Of a DNA stretch of 64,000 bases, positions 16,663-26,497 are shown in pieces. The DNA is taken from NCBI GenBank assembly GCA_018671175.1, contig JABHIE010000023.1:1-64000 (forward strand), in the 5' to 3' direction. The DNA comes from Planctomycetota bacterium. Its GTDB lineage: Bacteria; Planctomycetota; UBA1135. The notes under the pieces are model-generated. The model had not been told where the DNA came from, searched no databases, and saw nothing but the letters and a program-made list of their open reading frames with translations. Position 1 is the stretch's first letter; each line of letters opens with the position of its first letter. The position numbers were made by a program, and so were the translations under genes.

Positions 16663-17697
16663 TTAGCCAATCGCTTCGCGCAACTCATCGAGCCGGCGGT
16701 GGGCGCGGCCGCTCTCAAGGGCATCTCGCACCTCAGCCGCACCGGTCGCCAAATCGGGCACCAAACCGCTTAGCTCGACGAGCAGACCGCCGCCAAGAAC
16801 GACTGCGCGCATTGCGGGGCCATCAACGGCCGCCAAGGCTTGCATGGTTGCGGCGACCGCGGCTTCAAGGCGATTTTCGTGCTCTTGGCTGGGCTCGCAT
16901 TCCCAGGCGAGAGCTAAGTCGTCGGGGTTTACCCTTACGGGGAATTTGCGATCACCAGATAGGCGCATGCCTCGCGTTTGCGCCGTGACACTTGGGTCGA
17001 GTGAGCCCTCGACGCCTTGCAAAACGACCGCGCGGCGGTGGCCCAATTGCTCAAGTGCGCTGGCAGCGATGCCCAAAACAGGCCCTCGGCGTGAAGGCAC
17101 GCAAACGCGGGCACCGTCTGGGAGGAGCAACTTGAAAATGATGTCAGGCAAACTGCGAAGCCCTAGCTCGTCTTCGATGCGCAACATCCGTTGCCAGCCA
17201 TCATCGGCGGCGGCGGGGCGCCAACCTGCAACCCCCACCAACGAGAGTAAACGCTCTGTCGCATCGCGATCACCAGACAGCGGGCCGACAAGTCGATGCC
17301 AGATATCGCCGACGGTCACACCCGCTCCTTGAGCATGCGGCGCACACTGCATAAGAATCGGTACACCCACGGCAGATGCGGCAAGAGCGGAGGCGAGGGC
17401 AAGCGGTGGGCACTTAGACTTGCCGAGTCGCGTGCTCGACAAAACGACTCCGCGCTCAGGGATGACCGGGAACTCAATGCGCAAGCGAGCAGCGGCAGCG
17501 CAACCTGCCAGCTCGTCAGCTGTGGCTCCACGGGCGCGGACTGCGGTAAACAAAGAAGCCACCTGTGCGTCGGTACCCGCACCGGCCAACAATGCGGCAA
17601 ATGCCTCTTCGGCCTCCCAGCGGGTCAAATGACGCGCATCTTGCCCAGACAAAGCACCTGCGAGTTTGCGTAAAACAGCGCGCAACTCGTCAGACAT
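16663..17697 (-). CDS. TrpD2-like protein (anthranilate phosphoribosyltransferase fold, YbiB type)
   Basis: 344 residues. An N-terminal helical bundle (about 10-75) with the glycosyltransferase family 3 pattern 'LTRWEAEEAFAALLAG...AQVASLFTAVRARGAT' is followed by an alpha/beta domain. The glycine-rich phosphate loop typical of TrpD (GTGGD) is not conserved; LSSTRLGKSKCP stands in its place, as in DNA-binding YbiB/TrpD2 relatives. The start at 17697 forms a TGATG overlap with the peroxiredoxin stop. It is probably not a tryptophan enzyme. The role is unknown, and nucleic-acid binding has been described for relatives. Confidence 0.7.
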   Translation of the reverse strand: MSDELRAVLRKLAGALSGQDARHLTRWEAEEAFAALLAGAGTDAQVASLFTAVRARGATADELAGCAAAARLRIEFPVIPERGVVLSSTRLGKSKCPPLALASALAASAVGVPILMQCAPHAQGAGVTVGDIWHRLVGPLSGDRDATERLLSLVGVAGWRPAAADDGWQRMLRIEDELGLRSLPDIIFKLLLPDGARVCVPSRRGPVLGIAASALEQLGHRRAVVLQGVEGSLDPSVTAQTRGMRLSGDRKFPVRVNPDDLALAWECEPSQEHENRLEAAVAATMQALAAVDGPAMRAVVLGGGLLVELSGLVPDLATGAAEVRDALESGRAHRRLDELREAIG

Positions 17698-18182
17698 CAA
17701 GAAACCTCGACCTCAGCCCGCAAAGCGGTGAGCACTTTTTCGGCATGCCCTTTGACGCGGACATTATCCCAGACATGAGCCAAGCGGCCTGACGGGTCAA
17801 TTAAGAAGGTGCCTCGGACGAGACCCACGAAATCGCGACCGCCATTTGTCTTTTGCCGCCAAACACCATACTTGCCAGCGATCTTCAAAGTAGGGTCGGC
17901 CAACAAAGGGAACTTCAAACACTCGCAGGCCGCAAAATCAGCATGGCTAGCAGGGGCGTCTGGGCTGATACCTGCGACAAAAGCACCGAGGGCCTCAAAC
18001 GCAGACAACCGCTCTTGGAAATCACGCGCGCCAGTCGAGCAATTTGCTGTTTTATCTTTTGGGTAGAAAAAAATCACACCCCAACGACCGCGCTGCTCGG
18101 TTAAGCGGAATCGCGCGCCATCACCAGCGGTCAAAGTAAAAGCGGGTGCGCGATCTCCGGGGGAGAGATTTGGGTTCACCAT
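17697..18182 (-). CDS. bcp: Peroxiredoxin (BCP/AhpC-TSA family)
   Basis: 161 residues with a thioredoxin fold. FFYPKDKTANCST carries the peroxidatic Cys near residue 48 in the usual YPKD-x-T-x-x-C context. A further Cys pair (ACECLKFPLLAD) could resolve the sulfenic acid. It reduces hydrogen peroxide and organic peroxides with thioredoxin. It lies 45 nt downstream of the last amidohydrolase-like gene, so it may be read through from that operon. Confidence 0.88.
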   Translation of the reverse strand: MVNPNLSPGDRAPAFTLTAGDGARFRLTEQRGRWGVIFFYPKDKTANCSTGARDFQERLSAFEALGAFVAGISPDAPASHADFAACECLKFPLLADPTLKIAGKYGVWRQKTNGGRDFVGLVRGTFLIDPSGRLAHVWDNVRVKGHAEKVLTALRAEVEVS

Positions 18183-18226
18183 GGGGGGATATGAATTATG
18201 CGCCCCCCCATCGAAACGCGCTAGAG

Positions 18227-19612
18227 CTACTCGACGATTTCTTCGGGCGTTTCGTGAATGACTTCTTCGATGACCTCAATAGCGGCATCATCAGAAGACT
18301 CTTTGCGGATGGCATCAACGACTTCTTGGATCGTCGGAACCTTGCGCGGGCGGATGTGCGAGAGGTAAGGCGATTGAGCTTTATCGTAAGCCACACGGCC
18401 ATTGACAACGGCCCATTGCACGAAACTGCGATAATCAAACAAATCGCCATCGCAGACGATTAAGTCAGCATCTTTGCCCACGCTGATGGAGCCAATACGC
18501 TCATCCATGCCGAGCAGAGCAGCGGGCTCGAGAGTGATGGCGCGCAAAGCGGCGGCGGATGTTAGACCACCTCGAATCGCGAATGCCGCCTCCATGGGTA
18601 GGGTGAGGAGGTCGCGGCCAGCGATGCCCATCATCGAGACCCAAGTCTCGCTCGGCAAAATGGCGAATCGCACGCCTTGATTCCACATGACTGCGGCGTT
18701 TTCGATGCTCCAGCCCGTCTCGCGATTGGTCGATTCGTCAGCGTAAGCTTTGGCGCGTGGCGTCAAGACCAAGCGCGTACCTGTGCGACTCAGACGCGCA
18801 GGAATCGTCCAGGCTTCTCGTGCGCCGAAAATGACAGATTGCATCGGGAATTCTTCGAGCAAATCGCAAGTCGAAAGCAAATCTTTTGCGGTTTGAGCGT
18901 GGAATCTGGCCAGCGCCTCGCCCTTGAGTAGAGCAATATATTTGTCTTTAATTCCGGCAGAGGATGGCTCAACAGCATCGCTTTCGCCCATCTCTTTTTC
19001 GAGCTCCCAGGCTCGCATATCAGCCAAATAAGCGCGCGTGGCTGAAAGAGCCTCGCGCGTTTGGCGGCGACCAGCAGAGGAAGTCGAAGAATAGGCCATC
19101 GTGACCCAAGGCGATTCCGTTGACATTAAGAAATCGTCGAGCACCCCATAAGTCAGCTTGACCACCGCGCCACCCGCTTCAACCGTGGTCAAACCACCCG
19201 AAAGCGCGAGCTCAACATTCATGGCGAAAGGATCAAAGCTATCGCGCACGCGACTACCTGAACCCGAGACGACGCCGCTCGTGCGCACTGCAACTAGGCC
19301 CGGGTAAACATGCATCCCGTTAGCGTCAATCACCCGTGCATCATCAGGTACGCGGACGCCTTGCCCCACTCGCAGAATGCGATTGTTTTTGCAAAGCACA
19401 GTTGCGCGGTAAAGTGTGCCATCAGTCACGGTGTGGATGGTTGCATCAACGATCGCCAAGTAAGGGCTGACTTCTTGGGCAGTTTCCTCTTCGACGACGA
19501 CGACTTCTTCGACTACTTTTTCTTGAACCTCTTCGTCAGGAGTTGGCTCGGGCGCAGGCACTGGATCTTGCATAGGCAGGGCCAATGCGAAAAGTATCAT
19601 CCATAGATTCAT
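18227..19612 (-). CDS. Secreted amidohydrolase-like protein 8 (last in operon), no metal ligands
   Basis: 461 residues, N-terminal signal (MNLWMILFALALPMQDP), then an acidic Glu/Val stretch (about 24-48). The composite beta-sandwich and TIM-barrel pattern of imidazolonepropionase-like amidohydrolases is clear at the C-terminus: AIRGGLTSAAALRAITLEPAALLGM, IGSISVGKDADLIV, VNGRVAYD. After MHVYPGLV, where H-x-H is expected, the sequence is AVRTSG. No late H or D ligand is present. The acidic C-terminal tail is unusual. It overlaps the upstream gene by 4 nt. Probably a non-catalytic periplasmic or outer-membrane paralogue. Confidence 0.8.
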   Translation of the reverse strand: MNLWMILFALALPMQDPVPAPEPTPDEEVQEKVVEEVVVVEEETAQEVSPYLAIVDATIHTVTDGTLYRATVLCKNNRILRVGQGVRVPDDARVIDANGMHVYPGLVAVRTSGVVSGSGSRVRDSFDPFAMNVELALSGGLTTVEAGGAVVKLTYGVLDDFLMSTESPWVTMAYSSTSSAGRRQTREALSATRAYLADMRAWELEKEMGESDAVEPSSAGIKDKYIALLKGEALARFHAQTAKDLLSTCDLLEEFPMQSVIFGAREAWTIPARLSRTGTRLVLTPRAKAYADESTNRETGWSIENAAVMWNQGVRFAILPSETWVSMMGIAGRDLLTLPMEAAFAIRGGLTSAAALRAITLEPAALLGMDERIGSISVGKDADLIVCDGDLFDYRSFVQWAVVNGRVAYDKAQSPYLSHIRPRKVPTIQEVVDAIRKESSDDAAIEVIEEVIHETPEEIVE

Positions 19613-20994
19613 GACTTTTTCTCCTCTTCTGCGGCGCGGTCCCAGACAACTTCCCCGTCAGCGATAACGAGCAAGACTTCGGTTTGGGGGTCGAGTGGAT
19701 CGCCATTCCAGATGACAAAATGAGCGGGTGAGCCCGACTTCAGTGGCTGAATCACCGTTTCTAAGCCGAGCGCAGAAGCTGGTTCAAGGGTCATGGCGCG
19801 TAGTGCAATATTGCGGTCAAGCCCATCGGCCACCAAGCCCGCTACATCGCGGCGCCAATTTGAAACACGAGATGGCGGAGTCAAAATGAGTTGCTCAACC
19901 CCAGCTGCAACGGCCTCGGCTGGTAAATTCAGGCGGTTGCGACTACTAGGTAGAAACGAAATCGTGGCCGGGAGGTCGACGCGCACCCCTGCGGCGGCAA
20001 TGCCTTCGAGCACTTTGAATAGGTTGCTATCGCCTCTCCAGCCACGGCTGAACTCTAGCTCGTAGGCCACTTCCCTGTCGCCAATCAGCTCAAGCCAGTG
20101 CAACCAAGAACTTGCCGATGCAAGCTGAACGCGAGCGATGCGCTGACCGCGAATCCATTCGACAACGGCCTCGACTTGCTGATCAAGCTTGGGTGGCTCG
20201 AATTCTGCAGGAGGTGCTTCTTCTTCAGAAGCCTTTTCCGGCTTGGGCTCACTGGCGGATTGAGCACTCTCTTCGGCGCCGCCGCTATCTTTCTGCTCTT
20301 TTTCTTTCTTCGCGGCTTCTTCTTTTTCTTTTTGCTTTTTCTCCCAGGCTTCACGCTCTTTGCGCCATTCAATCTTGGCATCCTTTTCTTTCTGGATGGC
20401 CGCATCTGCATCTGCCAGCGCCTGACGAATAGCAGTCTTGCGAGAGCCCGCTGACTCTAAAGAAATGACAAGGTGCAAATCGTCATAAACGGCCTCGGGT
20501 TGAGGGTAGCCCGCATCGGTGCGCAAAACACTCGTGCGCCCGGGCAAAATCGAGCCCTGAGGGTTTAGCCCCACCATTAAAATGCCCTGTTCTAAAAGAT
20601 CTGTGCCCCAATCTTGATCGAGCCAAATCATATCTTTGGCCAAGTAGTGCGAAGAATTAGAGGAGGATTTGGGTTTACCAACTTGAAAATCGGCATGTGC
20701 CAAAACAAAAGGCGGCATTGCAACCGAACCTTGCCGACGAAAATCTCGGACGCGAGCACCTTTAGGCACGCTAACCGCTTTGCCAAGTTTTTCAATGATG
20801 CCATCACGCACCATCAAAACGCCACTCGAAACGGCCTCGCCGTCGAGTGTCTCTAAGCTTGAAACACGGTAGTAAGTCACGCGACCTTCGCCTCGCAAAT
20901 CTTCTTGAGACTGTGCGGCAGGCGAAGCGAAAAGACTCGCTGAGGTGAAACACCCCACGGTCAAGGCCCAAACGAAGTGATGCATAATTTTCAT
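19609..20994 (-). CDS. Secreted amidohydrolase-like protein 7, with charged coiled-coil insertion
   Basis: 461 residues, signal peptide ending near ASPA. The amidohydrolase scaffold (MPPFVLAHADF; ALRAMTLEPASALGLE; SPAHFVIWNGDPLD) lacks H-x-H, the paired His and the Asp of the active site. Residues about 195-265 form a highly charged insertion rich in Lys, Glu and Trp (AIQKEKDAKIEWRKEREAWE and following), predicted helical or coiled coil, followed by a Ser/Pro/Glu linker. Comparable insertions occur in two other members of the operon. It overlaps genes on both sides by 1 and 4 nt. Confidence 0.8.
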   Translation of the reverse strand: MKIMHHFVWALTVGCFTSASLFASPAAQSQEDLRGEGRVTYYRVSSLETLDGEAVSSGVLMVRDGIIEKLGKAVSVPKGARVRDFRRQGSVAMPPFVLAHADFQVGKPKSSSNSSHYLAKDMIWLDQDWGTDLLEQGILMVGLNPQGSILPGRTSVLRTDAGYPQPEAVYDDLHLVISLESAGSRKTAIRQALADADAAIQKEKDAKIEWRKEREAWEKKQKEKEEAAKKEKEQKDSGGAEESAQSASEPKPEKASEEEAPPAEFEPPKLDQQVEAVVEWIRGQRIARVQLASASSWLHWLELIGDREVAYELEFSRGWRGDSNLFKVLEGIAAAGVRVDLPATISFLPSSRNRLNLPAEAVAAGVEQLILTPPSRVSNWRRDVAGLVADGLDRNIALRAMTLEPASALGLETVIQPLKSGSPAHFVIWNGDPLDPQTEVLLVIADGEVVWDRAAEEEKKS

Positions 20995-22205
20995 TAGAAA
21001 CGACGCTCCTCGGTGGCGTCGTAAACGCGCTCACCGTCAATCCAAACTTGCGTCACGGAAGAACGCGGGTCAATCGGGTCGCCGGTCCATGCGGCGAAGT
21101 CGGCGTCTAAACCAACCTTTAGACGGCCTACGCGGCCTTCGACCAAAAGCGCGTCGGCCGCAAATGCAGTAATACCTCGCAAAGCGGCGAGTGAATCACG
21201 AGCGCCCAAGCGCACCCCCATCGCGGCCTGAAAAGGCAGCTCTTCCTGAGGGACGACCGGCGCGTCGGTGTTGTAGCCCAGCACCAAGTCTTCCGACTCA
21301 GCCCATTTAGCCGCGCACCCCTCGATGCGCCCGCTCGAGCGATCGAGCCAAAACTGCCGTGGCCCGTTCATAACGGGGACGCCGAGCTCAGCCGCCATCG
21401 GCGCATTTTTGAAACCATCAAAAGTACCGTGGTCGACAAAGGCCTTCATGCCAAAGTCGCGGTTGAGCATCGTAAGGGTGGTCAGCACAACCTGATAAAT
21501 CTGAGTGTGAACGCTAATCGGAACCGTGCCGTTTTTCAGACCAAGGAAGTCTTGATACTTGGGCGAAAACTCAGCCTCACCCTTTTCATAGGCCTCTGCC
21601 CACTTGACGCCTTCCTTAAAAGTGCGTCGCGTATTCCAATTCATGAAAGCTCGGCCGATACCCCATGAATACCGTTCGGGGTTTCCGGCTTGCGCGACCT
21701 TAAGTGAGCCTGGCGAGCGCAAAACCACATCTTCGACCGTCTTGCCGGCCATCTTGACGACCATGCCAAAACCACTCATATTGACGCCAGAGCCTGGGAT
21801 AAAGAGCGTCGTCGTGATGCCGCCTGCAAGTGCGTCTTTAACATAGGGGTTGTCGGGCTGCAAAACACTATGAGTGTGCAACTCAGGGTTGCTCAAAAAC
21901 ACACTGTCGTTTAAGTCACCCATCGCGCCCGCGATATGACTGTGTGGCTCAACAATACCAGGGACCAACCACTGGTCGCCCAAATCTACAACACGAGTGT
22001 CAGGAGCGATTTGCGCATCAGCCTCTCGGCCAACCCACACAATTTTGCCGTTTTGAACCGCCACCATGCCACGATTAATCAAATCATCATGAGTATGGAT
22101 GCCACCCGTAGCCGTAAAAACCTTGGCGGCTTTGTAAACGATGACATCGCCAGGTGCATCTTGCGGCAAGGCAAAGGCCAGCGCGCACATCAAAGAAAGA
22201 ATCAT
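20994..22205 (-). CDS. Secreted amidohydrolase (imidazolonepropionase-like), the only member with an intact metal site
   Basis: 403 residues, signal peptide in the first 15-18 residues. The full ligand set of COG1228-type amidohydrolases is visible: H88-S-H90 after VPGIVEP, His233 (SVHTQ), His259 (FVDHGTFDG) and Asp314 (YNTDAPVV). The C-terminal ITAFAADALL and VGRLKVGLDADFAAWTGDP motifs close the fold. It should be a metal-dependent C-N hydrolase of the cell envelope; the substrate is unknown. It sits in the middle of eight consecutive paralogues whose other modules have lost these ligands, so it may supply the chemistry for a multi-subunit assembly (inference). Confidence 0.87.
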   Translation of the reverse strand: MILSLMCALAFALPQDAPGDVIVYKAAKVFTATGGIHTHDDLINRGMVAVQNGKIVWVGREADAQIAPDTRVVDLGDQWLVPGIVEPHSHIAGAMGDLNDSVFLSNPELHTHSVLQPDNPYVKDALAGGITTTLFIPGSGVNMSGFGMVVKMAGKTVEDVVLRSPGSLKVAQAGNPERYSWGIGRAFMNWNTRRTFKEGVKWAEAYEKGEAEFSPKYQDFLGLKNGTVPISVHTQIYQVVLTTLTMLNRDFGMKAFVDHGTFDGFKNAPMAAELGVPVMNGPRQFWLDRSSGRIEGCAAKWAESEDLVLGYNTDAPVVPQEELPFQAAMGVRLGARDSLAALRGITAFAADALLVEGRVGRLKVGLDADFAAWTGDPIDPRSSVTQVWIDGERVYDATEERRF

Positions 22206-25144
22206 TGTTTTACCTCTCGGCCGTTGACGAAGACATGCAAAACGCGCGTGCCCAATTCAAGCGGTGGGCCACTATGGACCACCAAATCTGCATCGAGCCC
22301 TGGCTCAAGCGAGCCAATGCGGTCAGCCACACCAAACATCTCGGCTGCGCCAGATGTCAAACTCTCAAGGGCCTCTTGCGTGCCTAAACCGTAGCGTGCA
22401 GCCATGGAAAGAGCGTTTGGCAGGAAACGACCGCCAAATTCACGGAACGAGGCAAAGGCCACATTCACGCCCCTTTCCTGCAATTTAGCAGCCGGGACAT
22501 AATTGCGTGCTCGGTATGACTTCACGAAAGGAGGCGCCAAGACCACGCTACTCACGGTCACGCCCGCATCTTCGCCAATGGGCGAAAGGCCCGAAGCTTG
22601 AGTGAGTGCAGAGCCATACAACTGAACATGAACAGGTATTTCAAACTCAGTAAACAAAGCTAAAGCACCACGGACTTCATCGGCGCGATCAGCTTGAATA
22701 ACGGCCACGGCTCTCCTCTCAAAGAGTGCGCGGGAACCTTCGAGAGCCCATTTCTTATCGGGCTCGGCTGGGCCTTCATCGGCCTTGACCTTTTTCTTTT
22801 TATCATCTTTCTTTGCGCCCTCTTCTTCAATTTCGATACGGTTCATTTCAAAGTCAATCGCACCCAAACCAGCAAGCTCGGCATGAACGGCAGCATGGTC
22901 TGGCGCATCAAGCGTAGCTGTCAAAATCACATTGCCCATCTCGGTAGGGACTTCAAAAGTAATGATGTCGCCTTCCCAGACGCCACCCTCTAAATCAAAA
23001 CTTTCGCCACTTGGCTCGTCAGGTGAAGTGATGGATGCCGTGACATCTTTGCCTTCGTGATGAATCAACAAATGGATGGTAATCGAATCAGGCAGTCGCT
23101 CGTCTTCGATAACGGCTTCCCAGAGACCGTTGATGCGATCAACGACGACCTCTTCTTCCTCGGCTTCTTCGGCGGCTTCAGAGTCATCGCCTTTACCGAC
23201 TTCGTCCGCGGCTTCTTCTTCTTGCGTGGCGTTGGAGCGCAGCCATGTAGAAGACAGCTGCTCGCGCAAGGTGGATTCGGCTTTGATGCGTTTTTCGGCA
23301 GACTCAGCAGCATGCTCGCTTTCCCACTTTGCACGCTCTTCGCGCCACTTTACCCATTTGTCGGCGTATTCTTTGCCGCGCGTCAAACTCTTGCGAAGAT
23401 TGTCGAGGCCAGACATGGGGTCGCTAAAGTCTGCCGAAAAGTAAACGACATGACGATCGGTCATGCCAGAGTCTTGCGGCAAGACGCCTGCTGTTTTGAC
23501 AAAATCGTATCGCGCGCCATTAGCTGATAACTGAGGTGTGCCAGTCAAAACGGTGGTCACGCCTGCGCGGGCAACCGAAGCCCACGACTCGTCCCAGTAG
23601 CGACCTGCAGCGACGCGGTTCAGCAAGACTTCGGGCGAAATCTTGCGCTCAGTCGTTAAGTGGGCGGCGGCATCAATAAAACCAGGAGTTAGATGTGCGT
23701 CAGCGCCTGCTTCCAGAATGCGCGCGCCAGGTGGGTGCGGCACGCTGCGCCCAGCTGAGACAACCTTGCCCCCCATGAGAAGAACCTCGACACCACCCGT
23801 GAGTGGGTCGCCCTTGCCCGACCAAAGTGTGCCAGCGCGCACAACAACAGCCGGGGCCGTTTGACTCGCTTGCTGCGAATCGGCGGAAGTGTCAACCATG
23901 TCGGCCCGATTCCAGACGCGGCGGCCATCAACCCATGTTTGGCGCACGGATGTCGTTGAACTTAAAGGCGCACCATCAAGGACGATAAAGTCGGCGTCCA
24001 TGCCGGGTAGCAAACTGCCGACTTGAGAATCGACACCGAGTGTTTGGGCGGCAATCGTTGTCAAGCTAGAGAGCGCGAGAGCTTGAGGGGCGCCATAAGA
24101 AACGGCCGCCGAAGCTGCCTCGAGAAGCCAAAGCCAACTGCCTTCGGCGGAAACGGCGACAGCAAACGGCAATTGAGCATCGGCGAGCTTGCTCAAGGTA
24201 TCAGCATCTGGGGCTTGCCATTGTGTGTCTTCGGGAAGGTTAGCGAAAAGTGGTGCACGAAAAATGGCCTTTGCGCCAACAGCGGCAAGCTCTGCGGCCA
24301 TCTCACCCAAACCATGCGAGCCTACGACCAACAACGGCCTCGCCCATTCGCGAGACAAGGCAATCGCCGCGCGGATGTCATCGGCAGAGTCAACGGCAAC
24401 ACGAAGAGTCTCGTTGCTGGCCAGCCATTGTGAAAAGGCGGCATCGTGGACATCGAATGCCAAGGCGTCGCCCTGACTGCGCTCATGGCTTTGTCGAAGC
24501 GCCATCATTGCACCCGCGCGCGATTGAGGCGCTTGAGCGATTGCAATCAAATCAGGGTTTGCATCAGTCGGTGGCAATGGTGGACGAAAATAGTCTGGCG
24601 CATTCCAGGCCAAGTGTGAGAGCTCGATGCGCAAATCACTTGCCGAATTCAAAATGCGATTTTGCCCTGCTGTTTTGACGACAGCCCCGCGGCCGCCAAC
24701 AAGACGGTAACGATCGGGTGAGAGATAAACCGTTGTCACCCCGCGCGACAAGAAAGAAGTGGTGTCACGGTAAGGATTAAAATTGTCAAGAGCGCGGCGA
24801 TGAGCACCAAGAGAATGATCACCTTGGCGACCCGTTCCGGTCAAAGTAGCATCAGCAGCGACAAGACCCGGCATGATGAATGCATCACCAAAATCGACGA
24901 CCTCGCAGAGAGGTGGTAAGTCGATTTCGCGGCCGACATGACCCACAATTTTTCCATCTTGGACGAGGAGCCAGGCCTCGTGTTGGCCATCATTCCAGCC
25001 ATTAAAAACATGGTCGGCATGGTAAGCGACAAGCGCGCCAGTAGAACTTTGCGGCGCAGCTGCAGGAATTGAAGAGGCCCAACTCGGCGCAGGCACGAGA
25101 GCCAACGCACCGACGACCAGAAGAGTCTTTTGAAAACTCAACAT
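22202..25144 (-). CDS. Secreted tandem amidohydrolase-like protein, two modules plus inserted beta domain
   Basis: 980 residues, signal peptide cleaved near SWAS (24). Module 1 (about 35-410) and module 2 (about 430-980) each have start (IMPGLVAADATLTG; LTPGFIDAAAHLTT) and end signatures (QVGSLLPGMDADFIV; RIGSLEPGLDADLVV) of amidohydrolases. Neither has H-x-H or the later ligands. Module 2 contains a Lys/Trp/Glu helical insertion, a very acidic stretch (EEAEEEEVVV) and a beta-rich domain (about 680-790; GLWEAVIEDERLPDSITIH) like domains attached to amidohydrolases in other phyla. It is a natural fusion of two operon paralogues and is likely structural or ligand-binding. Confidence 0.82.
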   Translation of the reverse strand: MLSFQKTLLVVGALALVPAPSWASSIPAAAPQSSTGALVAYHADHVFNGWNDGQHEAWLLVQDGKIVGHVGREIDLPPLCEVVDFGDAFIMPGLVAADATLTGTGRQGDHSLGAHRRALDNFNPYRDTTSFLSRGVTTVYLSPDRYRLVGGRGAVVKTAGQNRILNSASDLRIELSHLAWNAPDYFRPPLPPTDANPDLIAIAQAPQSRAGAMMALRQSHERSQGDALAFDVHDAAFSQWLASNETLRVAVDSADDIRAAIALSREWARPLLVVGSHGLGEMAAELAAVGAKAIFRAPLFANLPEDTQWQAPDADTLSKLADAQLPFAVAVSAEGSWLWLLEAASAAVSYGAPQALALSSLTTIAAQTLGVDSQVGSLLPGMDADFIVLDGAPLSSTTSVRQTWVDGRRVWNRADMVDTSADSQQASQTAPAVVVRAGTLWSGKGDPLTGGVEVLLMGGKVVSAGRSVPHPPGARILEAGADAHLTPGFIDAAAHLTTERKISPEVLLNRVAAGRYWDESWASVARAGVTTVLTGTPQLSANGARYDFVKTAGVLPQDSGMTDRHVVYFSADFSDPMSGLDNLRKSLTRGKEYADKWVKWREERAKWESEHAAESAEKRIKAESTLREQLSSTWLRSNATQEEEAADEVGKGDDSEAAEEAEEEEVVVDRINGLWEAVIEDERLPDSITIHLLIHHEGKDVTASITSPDEPSGESFDLEGGVWEGDIITFEVPTEMGNVILTATLDAPDHAAVHAELAGLGAIDFEMNRIEIEEEGAKKDDKKKKVKADEGPAEPDKKWALEGSRALFERRAVAVIQADRADEVRGALALFTEFEIPVHVQLYGSALTQASGLSPIGEDAGVTVSSVVLAPPFVKSYRARNYVPAAKLQERGVNVAFASFREFGGRFLPNALSMAARYGLGTQEALESLTSGAAEMFGVADRIGSLEPGLDADLVVHSGPPLELGTRVLHVFVNGREVKQ

Positions 25145-25146
25145 GA

Positions 25147-26496
25147 TTAACGGCCCTCAGTCAGGCGCTGCAAACGCTCATCGGTTGTGCGGTCATAAGT
25201 GCGGATGCCACGCATCCAGACTTCGAGCACCCGTGAGCTGACATCAAGCGGATCGCCGTCAAGCAAAACGAAAGTGCCGTCTGCGCCAGCGGTCAAAGTG
25301 CCGATTTGACCCTCTAAACCCCACATTTGAGCAGGAACGCGCGTAACGGCATCAAGTGCAACTGAGCGCGGCACGCCCTCGCGAACGCAAGTGGCTGCTT
25401 GGTAGCCCTGCAGATTAGGGCCAAGCAATTGCCCGTTGCTGCCTAGCGCAAAAGTAACGCCGGCATCATGAAAAACCTTGGGCGCAAAAGTCTCGACCTC
25501 TTTATAAGTAACTGGGTTGCGCTCAACATGCCAAAGCGCGCCTTGCAAAACCACACCCAAGCCGGCACCCGAAAGCTCGGCTGCGGCCTTCCAGGCGGCA
25601 GCTGTAACGACAAAAACCGTTTGCTCAAGCAAGCCCATATCACTAACCCATTTTTTTCCGTGGACCACATCGGAAGCCGTCGCGCAAGCAAGCCAAACCC
25701 GCTCATCGCCATTGCGGATGGCCAGCAACCCGCGATCTTGGTCAGAGAGGTCTTCTTCGGAAATCAAATCTTTGCCAGCAAAATCGTCGCCAAAACGAAC
25801 TGCGCCAGCTTGAGAATCCCAGCGGTCGGCGTCGTCGGGTTTGCGATCAGGCGCGGCATCATGCTTGGCAAGAATATCGTTACGCGTGCCCTCATCGACA
25901 AGCTTTTGACCCAACAAACGCAAACGATGGTCAAGCCCTTCGAAGGCTTCACGAAGCTCGGCGATTTGCGCAGAACGGCTCCAGCCGCGCTTAGGGCTAA
26001 TCACGATTTTCATGCCCAAGTCGCCCGTTAGCGTCATTTGATCGATAGTCATGCCGGCTGGCATCACGACTCGGCCACGGCCGCCAATCACGGTTTCGTT
26101 GCCAGGCAAAACGCCCATCGCAACAGTGCCGGCGCGAAGCTCATCTTCGAAAAAGGTCGCGACTGGGTTGATGGAATCGGCGACATTGAGGAAGGGTGCA
26201 ATCGGCACGCCTTCGTTGGCGCGGTCCATGCCCGAGTTGGTGTGGGCTTCAGCAAACCCCGCAAACAGGGTTGCATCGGGGTATTCGTGCATGATTGACT
26301 CATATGGCACCTCAAGATCGGCACCACCGACCGCCGTGATGCGACCGTTTTCGATTAACAAAGTGCCGTCAATGATTGTGGTGTCGCCCGTCAAGATACG
26401 GCCCGCGCGGATGGCAACCGTGCCGCTTTGTGCAGGCAACACGCTCGGCAAAAGGAGGGCGCAAGCGAGTGCAGAAGATGTGAGTAAATGACGCAT
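25147..26496 (-). CDS. Secreted amidohydrolase-like protein 4, no metal ligands
   Basis: 449 residues from ATG 26496 (MRHLLTSSALACALLLPSVLPAQ signal); an earlier start would overlap the upstream gene. At the expected H-x-H the sequence is FAEAHTNSG. A family-typical 'GVLPGNETVIGGRGRVVMPAG' loop follows, as in three siblings. The C-terminus has VALDAVTRVPAQMWGLE and IGTLTAGADGTFVLLDGDPLD. No strand-8 Asp (ALGSNGQLL). The gap to the upstream gene is 1 nt and to the downstream gene 2 nt. Confidence 0.82.
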   Translation of the reverse strand: MRHLLTSSALACALLLPSVLPAQSGTVAIRAGRILTGDTTIIDGTLLIENGRITAVGGADLEVPYESIMHEYPDATLFAGFAEAHTNSGMDRANEGVPIAPFLNVADSINPVATFFEDELRAGTVAMGVLPGNETVIGGRGRVVMPAGMTIDQMTLTGDLGMKIVISPKRGWSRSAQIAELREAFEGLDHRLRLLGQKLVDEGTRNDILAKHDAAPDRKPDDADRWDSQAGAVRFGDDFAGKDLISEEDLSDQDRGLLAIRNGDERVWLACATASDVVHGKKWVSDMGLLEQTVFVVTAAAWKAAAELSGAGLGVVLQGALWHVERNPVTYKEVETFAPKVFHDAGVTFALGSNGQLLGPNLQGYQAATCVREGVPRSVALDAVTRVPAQMWGLEGQIGTLTAGADGTFVLLDGDPLDVSSRVLEVWMRGIRTYDRTTDERLQRLTEGR

Positions 26497-26497
26497 G

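Noticed and set aside
20098-20454. Plus-strand frame with a very hydrophobic Phe/Leu stretch, like a membrane protein
   Set aside because: It is the complement of the Lys/Glu-rich coiled-coil insertion of the gene at 19609-20994; poly-Lys codons read backwards give Phe/Leu.
24841-25110. Small frames overlapping the start of the 980-residue amidohydrolase gene
   Set aside because: No domain content and complete overlap with a strongly supported gene.
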